Source: REEB506 sp040381035 (lineage in GTDB: Bacteria > Pseudomonadota > Alphaproteobacteria > Caulobacterales > Aquidulcibacteraceae). From it: DNA of 64,000 nt. The translations under genes and the position numbers were made by a program. Below the pieces are notes generated by a model. That model was not told where the DNA came from and made no database searches. It saw nothing but the letters and a program-made list of their open reading frames with translations. The stretch spans positions 1 to 64,000 of the forward strand of contig JBEIHY010000011.1 of assembly GCA_040381035.1 (NCBI GenBank), in the 5' to 3' direction. This document shows, piece after piece, positions 48,748 to 57,268 of the stretch; positions within the stretch are counted from its first letter, which is position 1; each line of letters opens with the position of its first letter.

Positions 48748-51700
48748 ATGTTCTTTTCCGTCGCGCGTTTTGAAGCCGGCTATCAGCTGCGCAACCCGGT
48801 TTTGTGGGTCAGCTTCGGCATTTTCTTTCTGCTGACCTTTGGCGCCACGACCATTGACCAAATCCAGATTGGCGACAGCGCCAATGTCCATGTCAATTCG
48901 CCCTATGCGATCGCGCAGGTCATTTTGGTCATGGCGATCTTTGCGCTGTTCGCCATCACCGCCTTTGTCGCCAACGCCGTCACCCGCGATGACGAAACCG
49001 GTTATGGACCCATTCTGCGCGCCACGCGGCTGGACAAGACTTCCTATCTTTATGGTCGATTTGCCGGCGCCTTCCTGGCCGCCGCGATTGGGTTTCTGGC
49101 GGCGCCGCTGGCCATCCTGGTCGGCAGCTTCATGCCTTGGCTCGACGCCGAGAAGGTCGGCCCAACGGTGTTGTGGCACTACGCCTATGCCTATGCCGTC
49201 ATCGGTTTGCCAATGCTGGCGATCTTTGCCGCGATGTTGTTTGCGCTGGCGACCGCCACGCGTTCGATGATGGCGGCCTATGTCGGGCTGGTGGCGATCA
49301 TTGTCGGATGGGTCGTGTCGGGCATCCTGCTCAACCGGCCTGAGCAGGAAGCGCTGTCAGCCCTGATTGACCCGACCGGCGCCGGGGCGATGTTTCAGCA
49401 AACCAAATATTGGACCGCCGCAGAACGCAACAGCCGAATGCTGGAGATCACCGGCCTGTTTCTGCAAAACCGTGCGATTTGGGGCGGCGTTGCCGCGCTC
49501 AGCCTCTTTGCGGCGTGGTTCGCATTTCGCCCGGCCAGCAAAGGCGCCAAGGCCACAAAGGCCGCCAAGCCCGGCGAGGCCCGCGCCGCACCTTCCGCGC
49601 TCAGCGCGCCGAAACTGACCCCCGCGCTCAATGGCGGCGCGCGGGCCGCCCAGCTTTGGGCGCGCACCGCGTTTGACGTCAAAGCGGTGATGACCAGCCC
49701 GGCATTTTTTGTGCTGCTGCTGATTGGCCTGTTCAACGCCGCCGGCGCCTTGTCATTTGCCGACGACATCCGCGGCACGACGATTGAGCCAGTGACGCGG
49801 CTCATGGTCGGCGCGCTGCAAAGTTCTTTCAGCATCATTCCTATCATCATCGCCGCCTATTATGCCGGCGATCTGGTGTGGCGCGACCGCGAACGGCGGA
49901 TGCACGAGATCATCGATTCCACGCCGGTTCTGGATTGGGCGTTTGTGCTGCCGAAGGTGCTGGCGATTTTCCTGGTGCTGGTCGCCACCGCTTTGGTGGG
50001 CATGGGCGCCGGAATCGTTGTGCAGGCGCTGAAGGGCTATAGCCAATTTGAGCCGGTAAATTATCTGATGTGGTGGGTGTTGCCGATGACCATCACGGCG
50101 GCCCAGCTTGCCGTGTTGGCGGTCTTCTTCCAGGCTGTCTCGCCCAACAAATTCGTCGGCTGGGGGCTGATTGTTCTGTATCTCATCGCGTCGATCACGA
50201 TGAGCAATCTCGGCCTGCAGCATCATCTCTACACCTTTGGCGGCGCGCCGCAGACGCCGCTTTCAGCCTTCAATGGTCTTGGCCATTTCTGGATCGGCCG
50301 CACCTGGTTTGACCTTTATTGGGGTGCGTTCTGCGTCGCTCTGGTGATCGTCTCTTATGGGCTGTGGCGGCGTGGCGCGGAAACGCGGCTCACGCCGCGG
50401 CTGGCGCGCTTCCCGTCGCGGATGCGCGGCTTGACGGGCGCCGCCCTCAGCGCAGCGGTGATTGCCTTTGTCGGGCTTGGCGGTTGGATCTTCTACAATA
50501 CGACGATCCTTAATCCCTATCGCTCGACACTGGAGCGTGAAAGGCTTCAGGCCGATATGGAGCGCGCCCTGGCGCAGTATGAAACGCTGCCTGGCCCGAC
50601 AATTGTCGACGTCACGCTTGACGTTGATCTCGCGCCGCGCACGCGGCTTGCCCGAACGTCCGGCGCCTATGTCATCGAAAATCGCACGCGTGCGCCTTTG
50701 GCCCAAATGCTCGCGGTTTGGCCCGACAATCTGAAGGTCGATGCGTTTGACGTGCCCGGTGGGCGCATTGAAAAAGCGTGGCCGCAATTTGCCACCGCGC
50801 TGTGGCGGTTCGACACGCCGATGGCGCCTGGGGAGAAGCGCACGCTGACCTTCAAGACCGTGCTCGGCAAACCGGGTTTCACCAATGATGCCGGCCAAAC
50901 CGACATCGTCGCCAACGGAACCTTCCTCAACAATATGGCGTTCAGCCCGACGCTCGGCGTATCGCGCGCGATGTGGCTCACCGATCGCAGCGTGCGCCGG
51001 CGCAATGGCCTTGCCGCCGAGCGCCGCCCCGCCAAACTGGAGGACGCCAGCGCCAATGCCAAACACTATCTGCGCCCAGACAGCGATTGGGTGACGGCGC
51101 GCATCACCTTGACCACCGATGACGATCAAGTCCCGATCGCGCCGGGCTATCAGGTTTCCGAAATCAAAAAGAATGGCCGCATCACGCGCCGGTTTGAAAC
51201 CGAAGCCCCGATCCATCACTTTTTCTCGATCCAATCGGCGCGTTATGATGTGCGCACGGGCACAGCCCAAACCGCAGCCGGCCCGATCAAGTTGGAGATT
51301 TATCACCACCCGGCCCACACCCAGAATCTGGACCGGATCGAAAAGGCGATGATCGCTTCGCTGCGAATTTTTTCTGAGCGGTTCAGCCCGTTCCAGTTCC
51401 GCCAAATGCGCATTCTGGAATTCCCGGCCTACGCCACATTCGCGCAGTCCTTCTCCAACACCGTGCCGTTCTCGGAAGATATTGGCTGGCTGCAGGCCAA
51501 TCGCGATCCCAAGAAGGTGGACCTCGTCACCTTTGTTACCGCCCATGAAATCGCCCATCAATGGTGGGCCCACCAGATCATCGGCGCCGACAAGCAGGGC
51601 TCCACCCTGCTGTCGGAAAGCTTTGCGCAGTATAGCGCCTTGCTGGTGATGGAAGATTTGCTCGGGGCCGAACAGGTGCGCCAGTTCCTCAAGATCGAAC

Positions 51701-52350
51701 TCGATGCCTATCTGCGCGCGCGCGGCGGCGAAGCGGTGGAGGAATTGCCGCTCGATCGCGTCGAGAACCAGCCCTATATCCATTACAATAAAGGCGCGCT
51801 GGCGATGTATTTCCTGCGCAATGAGGTCGGCGAAGCGGCGGTCAATCGCGCGCTGCAGCGCTTGATCCAGCGGTTCGCGTTCAAGGCCGCGCCCTACCCG
51901 ACCAGCGCCGATTTTGTCGCCCTGCTGCGCGAAGAAGCAGGCCCGGCCCATGGCCAACTGATCAGCGACCTGTTTGAGCGCATCACCCTTTATGACGCCA
52001 AAACCACCGCCGCGGTCCGGCGCAAATTGCCGGATGGTCGCTGGGAAGTGCGTCTCACGATCGAGGCAAAGAAGCTTTATGCCGATGGCCAAGGCAAGGA
52101 AACCGAAGCGCCCCTGAACGAGCCGTTCGAGATCGGCGCTTTCACCAAGCGCCCTGACGACAAAGGCTTTGCGCGCACCCATGTGCTCGCTTTCGAGCGG
52201 CGTGACTTGCACAGCGGCGCTCAGGAGATCGTGCTCACCCTGCCCGCCGGCCCAGAGCCCGCTTTCGCCGGCCTTGATCCCTATGTGAAGCGCATTGATC
52301 GCAACGCCGATGACAATGTGATCGCCGTCAAGCCGACCCCGGCCAGTTAA
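48748..52350 (+). CDS. ABC-2 permease fused to M1-family aminopeptidase
   Basis: A 1200-residue polytopic membrane protein. Two sets of ABC-2-type helices (about 20-270 and 320-590) are separated by an Ala/Lys-rich linker. A soluble extracytoplasmic region (about 600-1190) holds an M1 metallopeptidase domain with HEIAHQWW (His933, Glu934, His937) and a Glu (957) 19 residues after the second His, in LLSESFAQYSALLVMED. M1 zinc enzymes normally have HEXXH-X18-E; this spacing is one longer. It likely couples peptide transport to N-terminal trimming, or uses the peptidase to sense peptides. The operon is with the ATPase above. Confidence 0.93.
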   Translation: MFFSVARFEAGYQLRNPVLWVSFGIFFLLTFGATTIDQIQIGDSANVHVNSPYAIAQVILVMAIFALFAITAFVANAVTRDDETGYGPILRATRLDKTSYLYGRFAGAFLAAAIGFLAAPLAILVGSFMPWLDAEKVGPTVLWHYAYAYAVIGLPMLAIFAAMLFALATATRSMMAAYVGLVAIIVGWVVSGILLNRPEQEALSALIDPTGAGAMFQQTKYWTAAERNSRMLEITGLFLQNRAIWGGVAALSLFAAWFAFRPASKGAKATKAAKPGEARAAPSALSAPKLTPALNGGARAAQLWARTAFDVKAVMTSPAFFVLLLIGLFNAAGALSFADDIRGTTIEPVTRLMVGALQSSFSIIPIIIAAYYAGDLVWRDRERRMHEIIDSTPVLDWAFVLPKVLAIFLVLVATALVGMGAGIVVQALKGYSQFEPVNYLMWWVLPMTITAAQLAVLAVFFQAVSPNKFVGWGLIVLYLIASITMSNLGLQHHLYTFGGAPQTPLSAFNGLGHFWIGRTWFDLYWGAFCVALVIVSYGLWRRGAETRLTPRLARFPSRMRGLTGAALSAAVIAFVGLGGWIFYNTTILNPYRSTLERERLQADMERALAQYETLPGPTIVDVTLDVDLAPRTRLARTSGAYVIENRTRAPLAQMLAVWPDNLKVDAFDVPGGRIEKAWPQFATALWRFDTPMAPGEKRTLTFKTVLGKPGFTNDAGQTDIVANGTFLNNMAFSPTLGVSRAMWLTDRSVRRRNGLAAERRPAKLEDASANAKHYLRPDSDWVTARITLTTDDDQVPIAPGYQVSEIKKNGRITRRFETEAPIHHFFSIQSARYDVRTGTAQTAAGPIKLEIYHHPAHTQNLDRIEKAMIASLRIFSERFSPFQFRQMRILEFPAYATFAQSFSNTVPFSEDIGWLQANRDPKKVDLVTFVTAHEIAHQWWAHQIIGADKQGSTLLSESFAQYSALLVMEDLLGAEQVRQFLKIELDAYLRARGGEAVEELPLDRVENQPYIHYNKGALAMYFLRNEVGEAAVNRALQRLIQRFAFKAAPYPTSADFVALLREEAGPAHGQLISDLFERITLYDAKTTAAVRRKLPDGRWEVRLTIEAKKLYADGQGKETEAPLNEPFEIGAFTKRPDDKGFARTHVLAFERRDLHSGAQEIVLTLPAGPEPAFAGLDPYVKRIDRNADDNVIAVKPTPAS

Positions 52351-52351
52351 G

Positions 52352-52858
52352 TCAACCGGCTGAGGGCGCGATGACGGCTTTGCGGAAGAACACGCTGTCA
52401 AGAACGCCCCCCGCATAAGCCGGCGGCAGATCCGCCTTCTCGACGCGCAGATACCCCGCCTTCTCGTAGAAGCGTTGGGCGGCCTTGGTGGCCGAAACGG
52501 TCGACAATGCAATCGTGGTGAAACCGGCTTGCGCGGCATGGTCTTCGAAGGCGCCGACCAATGCCGCCGAAACGCCGGCGCCGGAGCCGCGCCATTGCCG
52601 GTCGACCATGAATTTTCGCATCACGGCCGTCTCAGCATCCAGCGCCTCAAGCCCGATGCAGCCGATCACGGCGCCGGCGCCGTTGACGCCAACCCAGAAA
52701 GCGCTTCCCGGTGCGGCGAAGAACGCCGCCACGTCGGCGAGGTCTGGTTGGTTTTGCGCGGTGAGCGCCAAACCGAATTCCTGTTGTTGGATGCCCAGAA
52801 CCAGGCGTTCAACCGCAATCTGATCCGCGGCTTGAAAACGGCGCACTGTAAATGTCAT
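52352..52858 (-). CDS. GNAT-family N-acetyltransferase
   Basis: A 168-residue acetyltransferase. Start MTFTVRRFQAADQIAVERLV in ATGA overlap with the PLP decarboxylase stop. The acetyl-CoA site is in VMRKFMVDRQWRGSGAGVSAALVGAFEDHA (RxxGxG/A loop), followed by TTIALSTVSATKAAQRFYEKAGYLRVE, the usual final beta-alpha unit. The acceptor is unknown. Coupling to the decarboxylase suggests it may acylate an amine produced there, which is inference. Confidence 0.88.
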   Translation of the reverse strand: MTFTVRRFQAADQIAVERLVLGIQQQEFGLALTAQNQPDLADVAAFFAAPGSAFWVGVNGAGAVIGCIGLEALDAETAVMRKFMVDRQWRGSGAGVSAALVGAFEDHAAQAGFTTIALSTVSATKAAQRFYEKAGYLRVEKADLPPAYAGGVLDSVFFRKAVIAPSAG

Positions 52859-54246
52859 GCCGGCATCTCTTTCAGCACGCGCGCGGCGGCGGCAATGGCG
52901 CGGGCGACGTCGTCGGACGTGGTGCGCCAATTGACAACGCTGACGCGCATGGCCCCCGCACCGCGCCAAGTGGTTCCTAAAAAGAATGCCTCGCCCGTAG
53001 CGTTGATCGCGGCAATCACGGCATCGGTGAACTGATCGTTCTGCGCGGCCGTGGCGCCGTCGCGTTCAAACCGCACCAGCCCCTGGTTGAGCGTTGGGCG
53101 CCACACGATCCGCGCTCCCGCCAGCGCGCCGATGCCGTCGACAATCGCCAGGCAATGGGCGCAGCAGCGCTCCACCAGATCCTCAATGCCGGCCGCCCCG
53201 AGCTGGAGAAGCGCGGCACAGACCGGCGCGCCGCGGGCGCGGCGCGAACATTCCGGGTTCCAATCGATCTGATCGCGGGCGTCTTCGGCCGCAGTGATAT
53301 AGTCCGCCGTCAGGGTCATGGCGGCGCGCAAAGCCTCGCGGTCGCGCACAATCGCGACGCCGCAATCAAACGGCACATTCAGCCATTTGTGACCGTCCGT
53401 CGCCCAACTATCGGCCAGATCAACACCGGCGAGAAGATGACGCTTGGCGCGGCTGGCGCAGGCGATCAATCCGAAGGCGCCGTCAATATGCACCCACGCG
53501 CCATGGCGGCGCGCGATCGGGATCAGCGATTGGAAATCATCAAAGGCGGCAATGTTCAGATCGGCCGCGTTCAGCACCACGATGGCGGGGCCGGCATGGG
53601 CCGTCAGCGCTTGATCAAGGGGGTCGGCGCGGATGCGACAGTCCGCGTCGGTCGCCAGGCGCTTCAGCGCACACTCGCCAAAACCCAACAAGCGGCGCGC
53701 CCGCGGGACCGAGCCATGCAACTGATCGCGGGCCAGGATCGCCACCGCCGGCGCGCCAAACGCGCCGGCGCGCTCCATATCCCACCCCGCCCGGCGCAAC
53801 ACCGCAGACCGCGCCGCCGCCAAAGCGGTGGCATGGGCCATTTGACAGCTGGTGGTGAACGCAAACGCACTGTCGCGCGGCAGATCAAGCAGCTCTTTGA
53901 CCCATTCGGCAACCTCTTCGATCACTGCCGCTGCCGGGCTGCACGCAAAGATCGCTGCGTTCTGGTCCCAGATCGACACCAGCCAATCGGCGCCGAGCGC
54001 GGCCTCAACCCCGCCGCCAATCACCCAGGCAAAGAAGCGCCCGCCGGCCGAGCCGTGCAATCCCGGTTCGGCGTGGCGCACCAATTGGGCGATGACCGCA
54101 GCCGGATCGGACCCCGCCTGCGGCAATGGCGCCGCAAACGCTGCGCGCAGGTCCGCCAGCCCATGCGTGGCGGCAGCCGATCGCGTCGCCAGACCGTCAA
54201 TCCAAGAACGCGCCGCAACATGCGCCACTTCCCAAGCTGCGTTCAT
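52855..54246 (-). CDS. PLP-dependent group II decarboxylase/aminotransferase class V-like
   Basis: A 463-residue pyridoxal-phosphate enzyme of the group II (aromatic/glutamate) decarboxylase fold. PLP lysine in SWATDGHKWLNVPFDCGVA; the preceding HIDGAFG holds the Asp contacting the PLP ring nitrogen. SAFAFTTSCQMAHATALAAARSAVLRRAGWD is the cofactor-phosphate region. The chosen start MNAAWEVAHVAARSW gives a family-like N-terminus; longer readings add unrelated residues. It probably removes CO2 from an aromatic or other amino acid. Coupled to a GNAT gene by a 4-bp overlap. Confidence 0.87.
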   Translation of the reverse strand: MNAAWEVAHVAARSWIDGLATRSAAATHGLADLRAAFAAPLPQAGSDPAAVIAQLVRHAEPGLHGSAGGRFFAWVIGGGVEAALGADWLVSIWDQNAAIFACSPAAAVIEEVAEWVKELLDLPRDSAFAFTTSCQMAHATALAAARSAVLRRAGWDMERAGAFGAPAVAILARDQLHGSVPRARRLLGFGECALKRLATDADCRIRADPLDQALTAHAGPAIVVLNAADLNIAAFDDFQSLIPIARRHGAWVHIDGAFGLIACASRAKRHLLAGVDLADSWATDGHKWLNVPFDCGVAIVRDREALRAAMTLTADYITAAEDARDQIDWNPECSRRARGAPVCAALLQLGAAGIEDLVERCCAHCLAIVDGIGALAGARIVWRPTLNQGLVRFERDGATAAQNDQFTDAVIAAINATGEAFFLGTTWRGAGAMRVSVVNWRTTSDDVARAIAAAARVLKEMPA

Positions 54247-54497
54247 CTGGTGGAGCCCCTTTCTGCCTGCGGCGCCGGCCATGCGGCCGCTGCTGCGCGC
54301 CAAACTCGCTAAAGCGCTCTGCAAAGTCTCGCCGTTTTCGGACCAACCGCTGGGCGCCACAGGACTGATCAGTGTGCGTCCAATTTGCAACAGGCTTAGG
54401 CTCAAAGCGCCGATAAGCGAATTGAAGTCGCAACATTCGTTGCCCTTCTGTGACACGCGCGCTAACTGGGTTTGGGCGCTTGAGCCATGCTCAGAGT

Positions 54498-54503
54498 TAT
54501 AAT
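54498..54503 (+). promoter_or_regulatory. consensus -10 element (TATAAT) before TonB receptor
   Basis: A perfect TATAAT 35 bp before the receptor start, in a locally AT-rich stretch. No matching -35 at 17 bp is clear; TTGAGC lies only 12 bp upstream. Probably part of the receptor promoter. Confidence 0.4.
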
Positions 54504-54538
54504 TCCTTAGTTTAGCTCGGCTTTTAGGGGTTTTCGTG

Positions 54539-57196
54539 ATGAAGATTGGTCGTGGTCTGAATTTCGTGACGCAAAGCGCCGGTATCGCGCTTCTGTCCAT
54601 GATGAGCGTCAATGTTGCCGCCGCCCAAACTCCGAGCGCGACACCGGAAGCCAAGAGCTCCGAAGAGATCGTCGTTCTCGGCACGCGCCGCAGCGACCGT
54701 ACGCTGACCACTTCGGCCTCGCCGGTAGACGTGATCAGCGCCGGCGATCTCAACGCCCAAGCCTCTTCCAACATGATCGACGCGGTGAAGAACCTCGTTC
54801 CGTCCTTCTTTATCGGCCAAAACACAATCTCGGACGCCGCCACCTTTGTGCGCTCGCCGTCGCTGCGCGGCCTGCCGGGCGATCAGGTGCTGGTGATGAT
54901 GAACGGCAAGCGGATCAATCGCTCCGCTTACGTCACGACCTATGCCGGCGGCGACACCGCCCTGTCTTTCGGCTCGCAAGCGCCAGACATTTCCTCGATC
55001 CCGTCCATTGCGATCAAGAACCTGCAAATCCTGCGCGACGGCGCGACCTCGCAGTACGGCTCTGACGCGATCGCCGGCGTGATGAATTTCGGCCTGAAAG
55101 ACAGCCCGTCCGGCGCCCAGATCATCGCCCGCTATGGCCAATATTTTGACGAAGGCGGCGATGGCAAGAGCCGCCAGATCGCCGCCAATATCGGCTTCGG
55201 CCTCGGCGAAAAGGGCTTCGTGAATGTCAGCGCTGAATACAATGATGACGATGGCACCAGCCGCGGCGTAACCCGTCCGAATGCGCTGGTCTTCGCGCAA
55301 CAGAATCCGTCTCTCGCAAACCGTTTGCCTTACGCACCTCTGCCGGCCCAGATTTGGGGCTCCTCGCCCACGAGTGGCTGGAAGGCAGTCATCAATACAG
55401 GCTATGACGTTACGCCGAACAGTGAATTCTACGCGTTTCTCAACGCGTCCCAGAGCGAAGGCGTTCAGAGCTTTAACTACCGCCCCTCGATCGCAGTCAC
55501 GACGCCGGATTCAAACGGCGTCTCGCGCACACTTGGCCGGAACGGGGCGTTCAGTAACACGTTCTTCTCAACGCCATGCCCAACCGGCAACGCGACTTGC
55601 CCAGCTGGCGGCTTCATCCTTGACAACAACCGGTTCGAATTCAGCTCTATCTATCCCGCAGGCTTCACGCCGCGCTTTATCGGCAAGCCGCAGACATTGT
55701 ACGGCGTGATCGGATACAAGGGAAAGCTGGACTCTGGCCTGAGCTATGACGTGTCCGGCACTTTGGCGGAAAACGAACTTGATCTGTCGATGGTCGATTC
55801 GCTGAATGCATCGTTCGGCCCAGCCTCGAAAACGAGCTTCAATTTCGGCGCGTTCAAGCAAAAGCTGGAAAACTTCAATGTCGATCTGAGCTATCCTATC
55901 GACGTTGGCGGATTGGCAAGCCCCTTGACGCTTTCGGGCGGAGCGGAATGGCGGAAAGAAAGTTTCACTGTTCCGGCTGGCGAACTGCAATCCTACGCAG
56001 CTGGTCCCTATACAACCGTGCAACGCCTGTTCACGCAAACCTCGCCAGGCGTCTTTGCGCCGGTGACGACGCTGCCGGCTGGCGTTGTGAACAATGCTCA
56101 GTCGCCCGGCGCCAGCGGTTTTGCCGGCACGCCGCCGGCCAATGCCGGTAGCTGGAGCCAAAGCAACTACGCCGTATATGTGGACGCCGAAGCGGACCTC
56201 ACCGATCGCCTGAGCGGCGGCATCGCGGCGCGCTTTGAAGACTACGACACCTTTGGCAACACCACGGTCGGCAAGATCAGCGGCTTGTTCAAGGCGACGG
56301 ACATCCTGTCTTTCCGGGGCGCCGTTGGCACCGGTTTCCAGGCGCCTTCACCGGGCCAGTCCAACCTGCAAACGGTCACGACCAGCTTCCCAGGCGGCGT
56401 CCAGCGGCAAGTGGGCATTTTCCCTGTGGGGAGTGCCGTCGCGCGCTACTATGGCGCTCAGCCGCTCCAACCGGCAAAAGCGACCAATTATGGCCTCGGC
56501 TTTATCTTGAAGCCCGCGCCGTCGACGACGCTTACGGTGGACGCCTACAAGATTGACGTGGATGACCGCATCTTCATTACGCGGCCCTTCGCCGTGACTG
56601 CCGCGGATATCGCTGCCCAGCCGATCTTGTCGCTGGTCGGTTCGGGCGGCCAAGTTCAGTATTTCACCAACGGGCTCGACACATCCACCAAGGGCTTGGA
56701 CGTCGTTGGCACCCACAATACGGAGATGGCCGGCGCGCGTGTGGCGTTCACGCTTGCCTATAACTACAACGAAAACGAAGTCACCCGCGCCAACGCGACC
56801 GTCATCGCCAATGACCAACGGATCACGATTGAGAACCTGGCGCCGAAGCATCGGGCCAATTTCAACACCAATTGGTCGTTCCAGAATTGGTCGATCAATG
56901 GCCGCCTGAACTATTACAGCAAGTGGATCAACCAGATCGATTATCCGGGCCAAACATTCGGCGCGGAAACCACAGCCGATCTCGATGTGAACTACACCGT
57001 GGCGGAAAAGTACACGGTCACGCTGGGCGCGAACAATTTTTTCAACACCAAGCCGGACAAGCTGAAGCAGACGTCAGCGATCAATATCTTCCCCCTGACC
57101 GGCGGCGCAGACAACGGTTCCGTTTATCCGCGTAACGGCGGTCCGTTCGGGATCAATGGCGGCTTCTGGTATGTCCGCCTCAAGGCGGACTTCTGA
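54539..57196 (+). CDS. TonB-dependent outer-membrane receptor
   Basis: An 885-residue receptor. Start MKIGRGLNFVTQ, signal peptide ending NVAAA-Q. The plug begins EEIVVLGTRRSDRTLTTSASPVDVISAGDL and carries SLRGLPGDQVLVMMNGKRINRSA and AIKNLQILRDGATSQYGSDAIAGVMNF, typical of receptors for cobalamin, siderophore and other large or hydrophobic substrates. The barrel ends WYVRLKADF, with the terminal Phe recognised by the BAM complex. No STN domain. Followed by a strong terminator. The next gene is gamma-glutamyltransferase, in its own transcript. The substrate is not evident. Confidence 0.94.
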   Translation: MKIGRGLNFVTQSAGIALLSMMSVNVAAAQTPSATPEAKSSEEIVVLGTRRSDRTLTTSASPVDVISAGDLNAQASSNMIDAVKNLVPSFFIGQNTISDAATFVRSPSLRGLPGDQVLVMMNGKRINRSAYVTTYAGGDTALSFGSQAPDISSIPSIAIKNLQILRDGATSQYGSDAIAGVMNFGLKDSPSGAQIIARYGQYFDEGGDGKSRQIAANIGFGLGEKGFVNVSAEYNDDDGTSRGVTRPNALVFAQQNPSLANRLPYAPLPAQIWGSSPTSGWKAVINTGYDVTPNSEFYAFLNASQSEGVQSFNYRPSIAVTTPDSNGVSRTLGRNGAFSNTFFSTPCPTGNATCPAGGFILDNNRFEFSSIYPAGFTPRFIGKPQTLYGVIGYKGKLDSGLSYDVSGTLAENELDLSMVDSLNASFGPASKTSFNFGAFKQKLENFNVDLSYPIDVGGLASPLTLSGGAEWRKESFTVPAGELQSYAAGPYTTVQRLFTQTSPGVFAPVTTLPAGVVNNAQSPGASGFAGTPPANAGSWSQSNYAVYVDAEADLTDRLSGGIAARFEDYDTFGNTTVGKISGLFKATDILSFRGAVGTGFQAPSPGQSNLQTVTTSFPGGVQRQVGIFPVGSAVARYYGAQPLQPAKATNYGLGFILKPAPSTTLTVDAYKIDVDDRIFITRPFAVTAADIAAQPILSLVGSGGQVQYFTNGLDTSTKGLDVVGTHNTEMAGARVAFTLAYNYNENEVTRANATVIANDQRITIENLAPKHRANFNTNWSFQNWSINGRLNYYSKWINQIDYPGQTFGAETTADLDVNYTVAEKYTVTLGANNFFNTKPDKLKQTSAINIFPLTGGADNGSVYPRNGGPFGINGGFWYVRLKADF

Positions 57197-57221
57197 TCCC
57201 TTGCGATCATCTCTTTACAAA

Positions 57222-57245
57222 GGGGGCCTTTTGGCCCCCTTTTTT
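57222..57245 (+). terminator. rho-independent terminator after TonB receptor
   Basis: Perfect hairpin GGGGGCC-TTTT-GGCCCCC followed by six T residues, starting 26 bp after the receptor stop. It would separate the receptor transcript from the ggt gene. Confidence 0.95.
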
Positions 57246-57268
57246 CTTGCCGAAGAAGGATCTCCCGC

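Noticed and set aside
50263..52539. 758-codon minus-strand frame opposite the ABC/M1 fusion
   Set aside because: Shadow of a well-supported gene; the sequence has no recognisable domain.
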